Shown here piece by piece: positions 21,450 to 32,512 of a DNA stretch of 64,000 nt. The notes beneath the pieces are model-generated. The model made no database searches and had not been told where the DNA came from. It worked only from the letters and a program-made list of their open reading frames with translations. Each line of letters opens with the position of its first letter. The stretch's first letter is position 1. Source of the DNA: Armigeres subalbatus (Eukaryota; Arthropoda; Insecta; Diptera; Culicidae); contig NC_085141.1 in the NCBI RefSeq assembly GCF_024139115.2, positions 41,222,565 to 41,286,564 of the forward strand, in the 5' to 3' direction. A program made the translations under genes and the position numbers.

Positions 21450-22315
21450 ACCATAGTGAAGATAAACCAATCTTCATGTTAAAATTTACTATGTTTCGGA
21501 TTGACTCGCGCATAGTAGCAGTGACAAGAACATGGTAAAATCTGCAACACGTCATTGCTCAAGAAGGCATAGTAAAATCTAGCGCGCTTTGTGGTAATTT
21601 CAAAAACTGTTTGCGTTCTACCGAAATCAAATGGTAAAATGTTTTTACTGCTACCTTCGATATGGTAGGCGTTACCATGCCGTTTCTTTCAGTGTTTCTT
21701 TCAGTTGATTGACGTAACGTCATATTTATGAGAAAGCATTATTATTCAGAAAGAAAAGTACTGAAGTCATTCCAATTTTTTAGTTGCCACCCGTTATACT
21801 CCTAAGGCCTAGACTCATCAAGAGAAGGCAGCCCATGATATATCATGAAGTAAGTAAATGTGAAAAACAACGGACTTATGAGGGTTAATATTCCAAGAGT
21901 TCGAAAACGTATATATATATCCTTTTCGAAATCCTAGAATATTTACCCTCAGATAGAGAAAGAGATAGGGACACTTATGGAATATGTACTCCATTACTCG
22001 CATGGATGCGATTTTTCGAGTACCTTCTACACATATCTTACCAAATAGATTTTAAAAAGTGGCAGGTATGAAACATTTAAAAAAAAGAGTGCCTGAATGC
22101 CTTATACAGAAAAGGCTTTATGATAGCTTCGGAGCCAAGGCAATGTGGAGCAAGACCAGGAACAACGGGAACCATATGAATGGTGTGTATCAAATTCCTT
22201 CTACGCTTCATAAAGTCCTTGTCCATGCTGGGGAAAATCTGGAAAAAATTGTAGATAAATTCCTAAAGAAAGCCTAAATGAAATCCGGAAAGAAAGTCTA
22301 AATGAATTCTAAATT
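21450..22315. other. AT-rich stretch, possible decayed MITE at its left side
   Basis: Several (A)CCATG/CATGGT words lie between 21355 and 21685 in opposing orientations, ending in TTTCTTTCAGTG, which suggests an old terminal-inverted-repeat element. A 72-codon frame at 22059-22277 has no recognised domain. No gene is called. Confidence 0.4.
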
Positions 22316-22880
22316 AATGATTTCGTGTGTGTTACTTCTACGTGAAGTTAAACGATTTACAATGATATGGAAATGCTAATATCATCTTCAAACTTGGACG
22401 TACATGTTCATGATAGAATTAGAGGCGAAAGTATAGAATTGATAGTTCCGTTAGGATACGGCAGGCATGAAGAATGTTTTTTTATAGAAGTCGATTTGAA
22501 AGCGAGCGGAGGGCAATATTTGTGATGGCACCGTACCGTCGACGTTGCCAGTGGAGATATATCAGCTTCCACACTGATATTCTTCCCTCCCCCTTCATAC
22601 GGGAGCTTGGCAGAAGGAAGGTCGTGTGATATGTTATTTATTATTTATTCAGACTAAGGCCGAAGTGGCCTGTGCGGTATATAAGAGTCTTCTCCATTCG
22701 GCTCGGTCCATGGCTACACGTCGCCAACCACGCAGTCTACGGAGGGTCCGCAGGTCATCTTCCACCTGATCGATCCACCTTGCCCGCTGCGCACCTCGCC
22801 TTCTTGTGCCCGTCGGATCGTTGTCGCCTCTAATTCTATCATGAACACAAGTTTGGAAGATGATATTAGCATTTCCATAT
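22316..22880. mobile_element. Second copy of the palindromic MITE, interrupted
   Basis: The left half (about 22355-22517) matches the 6.7-kb MITE, including ATATGGAAATGCTAATATC and AGAGGCGAAAGTATAGAATT. The right terminal part returns at 22828-22873 with TCTAATTCTATCATGAAC and GATGATATTAGCATTTCC. The intervening 310 bp hold unrelated sequence and a LINE fragment. The bases outside the left end (ATTTCGTGTGTGTTACTTCT, about 22320-22340) are the reverse complement of those outside the right end of the 6.7-kb copy, so the full element is longer than the 300-bp core. Confidence 0.75.
22640..22827 (-). mobile_element. LINE 3' fragment, same family as 16.8 kb
   Basis: The plus strand reads CAGACTAAGGCCG(A/G)AGTGGCC and TCTTCTCCATTC(G/A)GCTCGGTCC, matching the minus-strand LINE 3' end at 16.8-17.0 kb. 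It ends abruptly at the phrase GTCGGATCGTTGTCG, about 165 bp short of the other copy, and then the MITE resumes. It inserted into or recombined with the MITE. Confidence 0.75.
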
Positions 22881-23890
22881 CATTCTAAATGAATTTCCGG
22901 AGGAACTACTGGTGGAACTCACGGGGAAATGTTCAGAGCTGTGTGAGATACCCGAAGTTGAATTTTTAGAATTTCCGAAGTCCCATTTCCCGTGAAATTC
23001 CTGCAGGAATTCCCTGTGACGTTCCTGGGGGGATTACCGGAGGAACTCTTGGAAAAACTCCTGGAGGAGCTCCCGGAGGAACTTCCACAAGCACTTCCGG
23101 AGGAATTCCCACAAGGAAATTCCCAGATGAAATCCTGAAAGTATTCCCAGAAGAATTGCTGAAGAAATTACCGGATGAATTCCCGGGGGTTTGCTCTGAA
23201 GAAATTTCTGGAAGAACACTTGGAAGATATCCTGGAGGAACTCTCAAATTAATTTTCAAATGAAATTCTGGAGTGAAGTCCGGAAAAAATTCAAAGATAA
23301 TTCTGCGGAAACATTCCCTGATATCTGGAAGATTTTCCGGGGAAATACTTGGACGAATTCTTGGAGACAGAGGAATTCTTGAAGAATATTCTGAAGTAAT
23401 TGCGAAAAGAATTCCAGAATGAAATCCTAGAGGATATTGAATTTATGGAGGTATTCCCGGAAACATTCCTGGAAGTTTTCCAGGAGGAATTAAAGGAAAA
23501 ATTCCTAGAGGAATGCCCGGAAAAGTTCCTAGGAGAATTTCTGAAGGAATTTCTGGTAGATTCACAAGTGAAATCGGAGGATTTCCGTCATAAATTTCTG
23601 AAGAAACTTCTGGTGGAATTTTGGGAGGAAATTCCGCAAATATTCTTGAAGAAATTCTCGAATGCATTCCTGAAGGAAATGCCGGAGATTTTTCTGGAAG
23701 AATAGCAGAAGAAATGTCTAGAAGTAAAACTTGGAGAGGAGAAAAGAAATCTTCATAAATTTCTCAAAAAAAATGTAGTGACGGTTTTCTAGATAAGGAG
23801 GAATTTGTGGATAACTTTACGGAGGAATTTAAAAGTTTTCAAGGGAGCTTCTAGAAGGATTTCTAGGAGAATTCTCGAGCCAGAAGTGTT
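22881..23890 (-). repeat. Decayed relatives of the 24-bp minisatellite, GGAGGAA orientation
   Basis: The text is a diverged tandem of phrases such as GGAGGAACT, GGAATTCC, TTCCTGGAGG and GAAATTCC at 20-30-base spacing. It clearly shares vocabulary with the array at 1-3.9 kb but without fixed period. Open frames (97 codons minus at 22966-23259; 101 codons plus at 23400-23705) consist of degenerate repeat residues and are not genes. Confidence 0.7.
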
Positions 23891-24355
23891 TCGAGTTGTT
23901 TTGAACTTTCATATATTATGGATCTTGGATACCCCAATAAGTTTATGGGGATCTTTTGAATTTCAACCACCTATTTCTGAATATGATTGAAACGTAATCT
24001 TAATCTAATCCGTTCAATCTTTCACCCTGTCGCCCCTGCCCCCCTGCCACCATGCAACTGTAATTCACTCTCGCTGAATGCGTAGCTCACCTAGGTTGTT
24101 CTCGCTTTTTTTCTTCGATAGAGGCACTCTTGATGGCCGTCCACTGCTCTTCTACGCTGCCACCTTCCGGAACATCCGCTGCCTGAATTCCAAGTTTTTC
24201 GATGAACGATCTCTTCACAGTAGATCTGTGCGTCGATTGAAATTTTACAGGTGGCGTGAAAGATCATTTTCAGCCAGCGGCACGCCATTGGGGATCGGCG
24301 GCGGTGTGGGTCGGCGTGAACTTATTTTAAGCGCCAAAAATTCTCCTGAATTTCT
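23891..24355. other. Non-repeat core between two inverted repeat tracts
   Basis: About 465 bp of mixed sequence separates repeat tracts of opposite orientation. It includes a 93-codon plus-strand frame (24078-24359) and a 65-codon minus-strand frame, neither with a known domain. Confidence 0.4.
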
Positions 24356-24890
24356 TTGAAAGCTCCTCCGCGAGTTCGTTGGGAAGTTCATCGAGAAATA
24401 CATCTGGGTATTCCTTCAGCTATTCCTCCGGAAGTACCTACAGGAAGATTCTCTAGGAATTCCTCCGGAAGTTCCTGTAGGATTTCGTCCACAAGTTTCT
24501 CCAGAATTTCATACGTAAGTTCCCCCAGGAATTCCTTAGGAAGTGCTCCGGAATTTCCTTCAGGAAATCCTCAACGAATTCTTAAGCAATTCCTCAACGA
24601 ATTCCTAAGAAATTCCTCAAAAAGTTCACCCAGGAATTTTGCCCAAAATTCCTACAAAAGTTCCTTACAAATTCCTCAGGAAGTGTCTTCAAGAATTCCT
24701 ACGGAAGTTGCTTCAGGAGTTCTTCCGAAAGTTTCGCAGGTAATTCCTCTGGAGATTCCCCAAGGAACTCTTTAGGATGTTTAGGAAATTCCCTTTGAAC
24801 ATTTCTCTGGTGTCCAGAAATTCCATAGGAACGATTACGAAATTCCCCGTGAACTTCTCCAGAAACTTACTTGAGAATTATTTTGAATTA
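24356..24890 (+). repeat. Decayed relatives of the 24-bp minisatellite, TTCCTCC orientation
   Basis: Phrases TTCCTCCGGAAGT, AGGAATTCCT and GAAGTTCC occur at irregular spacing in the orientation opposite to 22.9-23.9 kb. The 139-codon frame here is repeat-derived. Confidence 0.7.
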
Positions 24891-24949
24891 TTAATGGGTA
24901 GTCCTGTAGAATGCGTACCAGTTTTTCGTCAAGGATTTTGACGTAAACT

Positions 24950-26035
24950 ACGTCTAAGGGGAAGCCTCAGATACAGGGTGCAAAATAAAAATTTCCAAAT
25001 TGGGGACCGTCACGAAATCATGTAAGATTTCAAACGGTAATAACGTCTTTATCTTTCGATGGATTTTCGACATTTGCTTATCAATCGATTCGGAAACTCT
25101 CCAGCAATTTGCCAATTCTATTGATACTATTGATTATCAACGTTAAACTATTGAAAATGTTATTTCTTTCCAAACCGGGTGAAAAATTCAATTCCGTTCA
25201 TAAATCCCCAACACGGACATCAGATTGCAGTAAGGTACGGGCCTTTTGATCCACTGCTTCGTTTTCCCTGTGTATATAAAGCCCCGTGTTTCGCGTGCGC
25301 GCGTCATTTGCATTCTGGATGTCACGACGAACGGACCAGGGCGGTTCCAGCGATAACGCCTGTGGTTTGGTCTGTGGTGGTAAAAACTCAAAACCCATGG
25401 ACGATTCTAATCAAGCGTGAGTTGAAACGCATCCAACTCAGCACCTTAAAACTCCTGGATGAGTTGAATCATCGTATGTTTTCTTTTGTTCTCCTTTGTT
25501 AAAAACAGTGAATTGACGTTTCTCGCATAAAATATTAGACACTCTTTCATGTATAAGCAATAAATTGCCCCCTAATTAATTTCGAATGCGTTTTCAACCA
25601 AAATGATGTTTTGGCAAATGAGCGGAATGATGCGTTTTAGCATTACAAATTCAAGCGTGATGCATTCCTGATGATGCATTCCACAGATGATTTCGTTCGC
25701 ACGGGAGGGCTCGTTGATTGAGATTTATGAGTGATGATGCGGATGCAATTTTTCGTCAGGTGGTGGTGGCGGTCGTGGCAACAGCAGTACATCTTTTCAT
25801 CCGTGTTCCCAACAGCATCGTTGAATCTGGAAATCAACGTCGTGCTGTTGATGAGGCACATAAGTGGAAATGAATCGGTTCTTTTCAGGACCACCATTAT
25901 GTTTGGAAGGAAGGTTAAGTTGGGGAAGGGGAAGACTCAGATACAGGGTGTAAAACGGAAATTTCCAAATTCGAGACCGTCGCGAAATTAGGATAGATTT
26001 CAAACACTAATAGCGTCTTTATCTTTCGATGCATT
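24950..26035. repeat. ~100-bp direct repeat pair flanking ~0.9 kb
   Basis: A block with GGGGAAG(C/A)CTCAGATACAGG, AATTTCCAAATT and GTCTTTATCTTTCGATG occurs at about 24958-25063 and again at about 25926-26031, same orientation, roughly 85-90 percent identical by eye. The DNA between has overlapping 66-107-codon frames with no domain. This may be an old element with terminal direct repeats or a local duplication. Confidence 0.6.
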
Positions 26036-26737
26036 TTTAATCACTTACTCTGCAGAAGTCGAATGATGGATTGAATCTTGCTTTACTGCTGCCGATTTAT
26101 TGCAACAATCTCATGAATTTACGCTCAGTCAAACCAAATTCCTCCAATGAAAAATTTAATGCCCTGGAAAGGACAGATTTCAGATCATGCGGATTTCTAA
26201 TCACCAACACAACAGCAACCATTCGATAGTCAGAATATCACAAGAGTATTTCACTCAAATGCAGATGCTGGCTCTATGGTTCTACCGCTACACTGCAACA
26301 GATTGCCATCGTTGGATTCTCTGTCGCAACGATCCTGTTACGAGCGCTACCTACGCCATCGGCAGGAACAAAGAGCGTGCGTCAGAAGGAGAAGCTGCAA
26401 AAATGTATTTGCATGGATGGAAATTAAACCTGAAACAAGTAGCAGTCTATCTACTAAAATAATAATCTTGAGGGGAAATTTCACTGGTATTGATGCTATC
26501 CATGCGAATACATTTTTGTAGTGTCCCTGACGCACGGTCGTGATTCCGCCACCGACGGAAACTATCAGCCATCACCAAGCGATTAATATGAACTTTGATA
26601 AAAATTCGTCTCGCCTCAAATTATGGGTTAAGAGCTGCTTTCACTGATGACACTTCAGACGCAACCGTTGCAGAAATAAACACCACCATAGCCACCATCG
26701 TAGAGACACGCAAGAAAATTCCATCTGAGTGCTGTTG
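26036..26737. other. Unassigned DNA with a short inverted repeat
   Basis: Around 26380-26540, GCGTGCGTCAG...GGAGAAGCTGCAAAAATGTA...GCATGGATGG is partly mirrored by CCATGCGAATACATTTTTGTA...CTGACGCAC about 100 bases later, giving a foldback of roughly 70-base arms. Related phrases occur near 31665 and 36860, marking a dispersed family. No gene is recognised. Confidence 0.5.
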
Positions 26738-27004
26738 ATGCTGACGACGACGACCGCGCGACCCACACCATCGCCGGGAATAAAATTTCCGGTAGGAGCT
26801 CCGCCGATGCCGAAGGTGGTATCACGGTCTGCTCTCCGCGACATCTCGAACGAAATGGCTCGCGCGCGCAGGAGAGCTGCTTCCTTGTAATCAATAGTTG
26901 AACCTATAGCCACGCCCCTTTGGTAAGTGTTTGACGGTTACACAATATTTGCAGCCATAGCGGACAACAAAGAGGCGGGACTAATGAGCCATCTTTATTA
27001 ATTA
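26738..27004 (+). repeat. Host repeat unit, copy 1
   Basis: This block is about 90 percent identical by eye to 32095-32357, sharing GACGACGACCGCGCGACCCA, AATTTCCGGTAGGAGCTCC, TGGCTCGCGCGCGC, AGCCACGCCCCTTTGG and ACAATATTTGCAG. It precedes the Helitron-like insertion. It shows no coding capacity; the 80-90-codon frames on the minus strand are shared by chance between the copies. Confidence 0.85.
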
Positions 27005-27037
27005 CTAGTTGACCCGGCAGACGTTGTCCTGCATAGT
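27005..27037 (-). mobile_element. Helitron-like element, 3' end part (split by Jockey copy A)
   Basis: The plus strand begins CTAG followed by TTGACCCGGCAGACG, which on the minus strand is a GC-rich tail ending in CTAG, the canonical Helitron 3' end. It is preceded by A. The remainder is at 31325-31553 beyond the Jockey element. An undisrupted relative is at 59368-59629. Confidence 0.7.
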
Positions 27038-27169
27038 CATTCCAGTTCGAGACAGCAACACGTACGGACGTGTTTTTTGCTCGCGCATTTTTTCGAAGTG
27101 TTTTTTCTCGTTCTTTCGCTGTTTACGTTTTCGCCTGTCGCGTTGGCGTTATTTTCTCCCGGACCCGTC

Positions 27170-28302
27170 ATGGGAGACTTGGTGGCCGATTCGGTCGCTG
27201 GAAAAGTGCCTAAGCGCACTGCTCTTGGAGGCGCGGGTAACCCCTCCAAGCAGCTTTTGCAGAGCAACGTGTTTTCGCCGTTGCCGCTTGATGACGCCGG
27301 CAATCCGCCGAAAAAGAGGAAGAAGCAGCAATCGCAGCTGCCACAGGTGTAGCCGGAGCGGAAGGAGAAGTACTCGCTCGTGTTGTGAAGGCCGATCCGC
27401 CGGATTTGCTGATCGCTAAGGGGCTGCAATGTACTTTTCGGTTCTGTAGAGAGGGCGTGAAAGTGGTGCCGGCAAACAAGGACCATCATCAATCCGTCGT
27501 GGAGTTCCTCGAGGTCCACAAGTATGAGTACTACACTCATGACCACCCCGGCACGAAGCCGCTCAAGGCTTTGCTGCGAGGACTTCACGACATGAAGGAG
27601 GAAGAGCTCCAAGCAGAGCTTGAAAGTTGCGGACTGAAGCCAGTAGCCGTCCACAAGATCGCTCGTCACGACAAGGCGAGGAAATATCGCGACCAGCTTT
27701 ACCTGATCCATCTGGAGCACGGCTCCACTACCTGGAAGGACCTGAAGCTGGTTGGCGTTATAAATTACACCGTCGTTGACTGGGAGCGGTATCGGCCAGT
27801 GCACCGCGATGTCACGCAATGCACCAACTGCTTCAATTTCGGGCACGGCACCAGAAACTGCCGCATGAAGCCGCGCTGCAACAAGTGTGGCGAACCCCAT
27901 CCGACGGACGAGTGCGACAAAATGGAGGTGGCCGATCCCAAGTGCGCCAACTGTGGCGACAAACATCGGGCCACCACAAAGGGCTGCCCAAAGCGAGCCG
28001 AGTTCCTGGAAATCCGGAAGAAGGCTTCCACCAGGACCATTCCGAAGAAGAACCGTGTTCCTGTAATCAACGAGGTGAACTTTCCAGCTATCCCGGCTCC
28101 CCGTCGTGTGATTCCAATACTCCCACCGCTACAGCCGCACAAGCGACTGGCAGCGGCAGCTGCATCGGTCCAAGCTCCAGCATCGTCGGCACCATCCACC
28201 AGCGAATGGCCCCGCTTCCTCCTCCTGGGTTCCGTCGGCAGTCGGAGAACGAAGCCGTCCCACCGGAAGAATCTGCCCCGCTGTACACTCCGGAGCAACT
28301 GA
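27170..28302 (+). pseudogene. Jockey copy A ORF1 (gag-like, broken)
   Basis: The protein would bind RNA and form the ribonucleoprotein of the LINE. The first ATG matches that of copy B. An in-frame TAG follows 60 codons later (27350-27352; copy B has CAA). After a one-base loss and an 18-bp deletion the frame resumes at 27385 and carries the conserved Gag core with three zinc-knuckle-like motifs: CTNCFNFGHGTRNC, CNKCGEPHPTDEC and CANCGDKHRATTKGC. A missing C near 28210 then shifts the end out of frame. It is not translatable as one product. Confidence 0.9.
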
Positions 28303-28391
28303 TGCCGATCTTCGCGCAGCTCGCCACTCGACTGCGCGGCTGCAAACCCGATTCGACCAGGTCTTCACACTTGGCATGTTCATCATTGAAA

Positions 28392-28934
28392 ATGGCTGCT
28401 AGGGTGGGCCTGGTCAACTGGAACGCTTGCTCGCTAAAGAGCAAAACAATCGAGCTGAAGGATTTCCTTGAGGAGAAGGAAATAGACGTGGCGTTCATCA
28501 CCGAAACGCACCTAAAACCGGAGGTGAACATCAACATCCCGGACTTCCGCATCGTGCGACTCGACCGGCCGACCAGGGGAGGTGGTGTGGCCATCGCTCT
28601 TCGCTACAACATCAACTGTCGTCTGCTTCCAAGCTTCCAGCTCAGTGTCATCGAGGCCATCGGTGTCGAAATCACCACCTCGGTGGGCACAATCGCGCTC
28701 ATCGCGGCGTACTGTCCAACGCAAGCCAAAGCCGGCGATGGATCATCGGCTGCCCTTCGGAGAGACATCGTCAAGCTGACGCGGAGGCAAGGCCAGTATA
28801 TCATTGCCGGCGACTTGAATGCCAAACATCAAGCCTGGGGCAACAGTCGCGGCAATCGAAACGGCACCATCTGGAGCAACGACATGGAGGAAGGCCACTA
28901 CACGATCCTGAGCCCGGATTCCCCACTCGGCTGA
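28392..28934 (+). pseudogene. Jockey copy A ORF2 5' part: endonuclease
   Basis: An apurinic-type endonuclease domain that would nick target DNA. Visible motifs are LVNWNACSLKSK near the start, ITETHLKP (catalytic Glu), GGGVAIALR, and GDLNAKHQAWG. It begins with ATG GCT GCT, overlapping the copy-B-style ORF1 stop. It ends at a TGA (28932-28934) caused by a one-base shift that is shared with copy B at the identical position; the sequence immediately after continues in another frame with LDLYVTNLSDHV and SSDHYPVV, the normal C-terminal endonuclease blocks. Confidence 0.9.
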
Positions 28935-30957
28935 GTCGGTCCGGTGCCCACGCAACGCTCGACCTCTACGTAACAAACCTGAGTGACCACGTCTCGCAGC
29001 CGGTTGTATACCAGGAGCTCAGTTCGGATCACTATCCGGTGGTGGCGGAACTGGGCTCCTCGGTCAATCGGCACCAGCAGTTACGGCGGAACTACCACCG
29101 AGTGAACTGGCAGCGGTTCCAGCAGTGCGTCGATAACACCGTCGACTACGAGGTGCGTCCGGAGACGCCGGAAAGTATCGACCGCCAGCTGTGCGCTATC
29201 GAGGAGGCGATCACGGCGGCCCGAGAGCAACACGTACCGACGGCTCGGCAGGTAAGCAACTCCTTAAACATCGATACACTCACCAAAGATTTGATTCGAT
29301 TGCGGAATGTCACTCGCAGGCAGTTTCAGCGTACTGGACTGCCTGAGCTTAAGGCACGCTGCAATCGAATCACAAAATTATCAAGGCCAGAATGGTGGAC
29401 CTCAAAATAATGACTTCTCGAATAAGATCCGCACTCTCCCAGACTATGCTAAGCCGTTCTGGAAAATGACCAAAATTCTAAAATCCAAGCCTCGGCCCAT
29501 TCCACCTTTGATCCCACTAGACAATAATGGCTCTAAGGATCGCTTGATAACTCCTGCAGAGAAGGTCGCTGAAATAGGTCGTCACTTCGTCAGCTCACAC
29601 AATCTTGGGCAGAACATCGTCAGTCCACACGAAGCAGCCGTCAACGAGCATGCTAACAACATCCATTTGATTCCCAACGACTTCTCGGAGGAGTTGGAGA
29701 TCTCAGCTGACGAATTGACGGCCTATATCAAATCGTCGAAGAACATGAAGGCCCCAGGCTTCGACAGCATCCTGAATCTCGAGCTCAAACACATGAGTGC
29801 TCCGTTCTTTGAGCACCTCTCGCTGATCTTTAATCAGTGTCTCCGGCTTAGCTACTTCCCATCGTCCTGGAAGTCAGCGAAAGTCATCCCCATCCAGAAG
29901 CCTGGGAAGGATCCTTCCTCCCCTAAAAGTTATCGACGACAAATGACAATCAGCTTTCTCTCACGGTTATCCAAGCTATTCGAATAGCTATTCATCACCG
30001 GTTACTTGAGTCTGCCGAAAATCTCAACATCTTGCTCGAGGAACAGTTTGGTTTCCGACGCGGTCGGTCAACTGTACACCAACTGACCCGAGTTACCAAC
30101 GTCCTCAGACGGAACAAGTTTGTCTCGAAAACATCCGCCATGGCCTTACTCGATGTCGAGAAGGCATTTGACAATGTATGGCATGATGGCCTGGTGTACA
30201 AACTACAACGCTACAATCTTCCCAGCTACCTGGTGAAAATCATCAACAATTACCTGTCGGCAAGGACATTCCGGGTCTCAATCAGCGGAGCGAGTTCCAT
30301 TGCGCACAACAACGTCGCAGGCGTTCCCCAGGGCAGTATCCTCGGGCCCCTGCTTTTCAATCTGTTCACCTCCGACATGCCAGAACCTCCAGAAGGCGGT
30401 ATTCTGTCTCTGTTCGCAGATGACACATCCATCGTCTACAACGGTAGAGTGATCAGAGCGCTAGTGGCAAAACTCCAACGAGGCCTGGATGCCCTGACAG
30501 AGTACCTCACCAGCTGGAAGATCTGTATCAACGCGGCGAAGACCCAGGTCATTTTCCCCACTCCAAATCCCCTAAGCTTGTTCCGCCTGGGGACTGTAAA
30601 ATCATCCTCAATGGCACGACTGTGGAATGGGCCAATGAGGCCGGCTACCTTGGCTTGACCCTCGACAGCAAGCTTATTTTCAGGCAACAGGTTGACAAAA
30701 CGGTGACAAAGTGTAACGTCTTGTTGAAACTACTGTACCCTTTGATCAACCGCCGGTCGTCATTGTCCCTGAAAAATAAGCTTGCTGTCTACAAGCAAAT
30801 CATCCTCCCTGTGATCGAATATGGCATGCCGGTCTGGGAGAGCTGCGCTAAAACCCACCACCTCAAACTTCAACGGGTCCAAAACAAATTCCTGAGGATG
30901 ATCCTCAACACCCTCCCAGGACAAGAACATCCGAGGTCCACCGTCTGGCCGGAATAA
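28935..30957 (+). pseudogene. Jockey copy A ORF2 3' part: reverse transcriptase, broken
   Basis: Reverse transcriptase text lies in several frames: LNLELKHMSAPFFEHL, then QFGFRRGRSTVHQLT, LLDVEKAFDNVWHDGL (first catalytic Asp), GVPQGSILGPLLF and SLFADDTSIV (catalytic Asp pair). Frameshifts occur near 29385, 29940, 30555 and 30920. The FADD and GVPQGS motifs are intact here, whereas copy B carries substitutions just after GVPQGS. No RNase H follows, as is usual for Jockey. Confidence 0.9.
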
Positions 30958-31324
30958 AACCTTACATGAACGCTTTGGTGAGTGTAAAGAAAAGTTTAGG
31001 GTCCGTTGCTTGCACTCGGACCAAGAAGCGCTTAGGGCGCTAGTTCCAATCTAGGTTATCAAATTTTTATTGTAAATATTAGTGTACATAGTAGTTAGGT
31101 TATCAAATTTTAAAACACACTAGCGCCTCCTGAAGGCCGTCATGATACATTATATTTTAAAAATAAAGTAGAAACATAAAAATAATAATAATAATAATAA
31201 TAATTAAAATTGAAGTTGGAGGGCCAAGCCGGCCGATCACTGTACATGTCAAAAATAATTGTAAAACAAAAAAATGTGTAAATAAAGAAGAATTTTACTA
31301 CTACTACTACTTGTCCTGCATAGT

Positions 31325-31553
31325 AGGCGAGAATGTGCGTTCCGAACTGCCCATGCAAAGTTCGCATAGGAATCACAATTTTAGTTTTTCACGATTTGCT
31401 CAACTTTACTCGTAATTTTCGCATTAGAAAATATCATATAAACCCGTCGGAAGCTATTAAGAATGTTTCTGCTGAAGAAATGAAAAAAATCCATCCAGCC
31501 GTTTTCGAGTTATGCGGATACGAACACAGACCATTTCATTTTTATATATAAGA
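31325..31553 (-). mobile_element. Helitron-like element, 5' part (beyond Jockey copy A)
   Basis: The plus strand runs from AGGCGAGAATGTGCG to TTTTTATATATAAGA; read on the minus strand it starts TCTTATATATAAAAATGAAA, a Helitron-style 5' TC end, and T follows at 31554. It is the continuation of 27005-27037. The 72-codon frame across it (31333-31551) also occurs at 59409-59627 with changes, but has no domain; I treat it as non-coding. Confidence 0.7.
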
Positions 31554-32094
31554 TAAGAAAACTGCTCTCCCGCGCGCGCGTGGCATTTCAGCACCTAAAA
31601 ACTCATGGATGAGTTGAATCATCGTATGTTTTCTGTATGTATGTAGAATCACGAGCGCGCGTCGAACGGAGAAGCTGCAAAAATGTTTTCGCATGGATGA
31701 CTATCTACTAAAATTATAAGTCTTTCTCTGAATCGTGCTCTCGTGATTCTACTACCGATGGAAAACAATCTGTCATCAACAAGCCATTAAGTTTTACTTT
31801 GATCAAAATTCATCTCGCCTCAAGTTGTGACTTAAGAGCTACTTTCATTGATGGTTAGTAGGGGAAATTACGGCTTTGGCAGGTTTTGTTCTATTATTGT
31901 CAGGGGGGTTTTCTGTAACTAATTATGCTCAAATTTGGCCTAAACATTCTTTGCATATCAAAGAATATTGTGGCCAAATTTCATAAAAATTGGTCAACAA
32001 AAACCCCCGCCGACAATAATAGAACAAAACCTGCCAAAGCCGTCATTCCCCCTACTTCATACAGGAAAATTTAAACTGAGCGCTGCTAATGTTA
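31554..32094. repeat. Host repeat family segment between Jockey copies
   Basis: It begins TAAGAAAACTGCTCTCCC and CGCGCGCGTGGCATTTCAGC, and shares CATGGATGAGTTGAATCATC with 25457-25476. An 80-bp inverted pair at 31860-32055 (GGGGAAATTACGGCTTTGGC with its near complement at about 32036-32055, and TTTTGTTCTATTATTGTC) marks a small foldback element. No gene is present. Confidence 0.65.
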
Positions 32095-32357
32095 ATGACG
32101 ACGACCGCGCGACCCACACCATGGCAGGGAATAAAATTTCCGGTAGGAGCTCCGCCGATGCCGAAGGTGGTACCACGGTCTGCTCTCCACGACATCTCGA
32201 ACGAAATGGCTCGCGCGCGCGGGAAAGCTGCTTTCTTGTAATCAATAAAGTTGAATCTGTAGCCACGCCCCTTTGGTGAGTGTGTGACGTTTACACAATA
32301 TTTGCAGTCATACCGGACAACAAAGAGACGGGACTAATGAGCCATCTTTATTGATGA
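32095..32357 (+). repeat. Host repeat unit, copy 2 (empty-site allele for the Helitron)
   Basis: Paralogue of 26738-27004. Here ATTGATGA (ending 32357) runs directly into TAAGAAAACTGCTCTCC, whereas in copy 1 the Helitron-like element sits exactly between the corresponding A and T. Downstream, CGCGCGCGTGGCA (32377-32389) is the target site of Jockey copy B. Confidence 0.85.
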
Positions 32358-32512
32358 TAAGAAAACTGCTCTCCCCCGCGCGCGTGGCAGGAGACAGCAA
32401 CACGTACGGACGTGTTTTTTGCTCGCGCATTTTTTCGAAGTGTTTTTTTCTCGTTCTTTCGCTGTTTACGTTTTCGCTTGTCGCGTTGGCGTTATTTTCT
32501 CCCGGACCCGTC

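Larger units (their letters stand above)
27038..31310 (+). mobile_element. Jockey-clade LINE, copy A (4273 bp)
   Basis: This is a full-length non-LTR retrotransposon inserted in a Helitron-like repeat and bounded by the 14-bp duplication TTGTCCTGCATAGT (27024-27037 and 31311-31324). It begins with a short 5' UTR, then ORF1 (gag-like) and ORF2 (endonuclease and reverse transcriptase, no RNase H). The 3' end has an (AAT)n run, AATAAAG and terminal (TAC)n. It is almost identical to copy B at 32390 through the coding region but has several disabling lesions: an ORF1 stop at 27350, an 18-bp deletion near 27405, single-base losses near 27385, 28210, 30555 and 30920, and a scrambled patch near 29940-29985. 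Confidence 0.93.

Noticed and set aside
27037..27966. A 309-codon minus-strand frame opposite Jockey ORF1 (and its copy-B counterpart at 32750-33328)
   Set aside because: Antisense shadow of a GC-rich coding region; the plus strand carries clear zinc knuckles and the minus frame has no domain.
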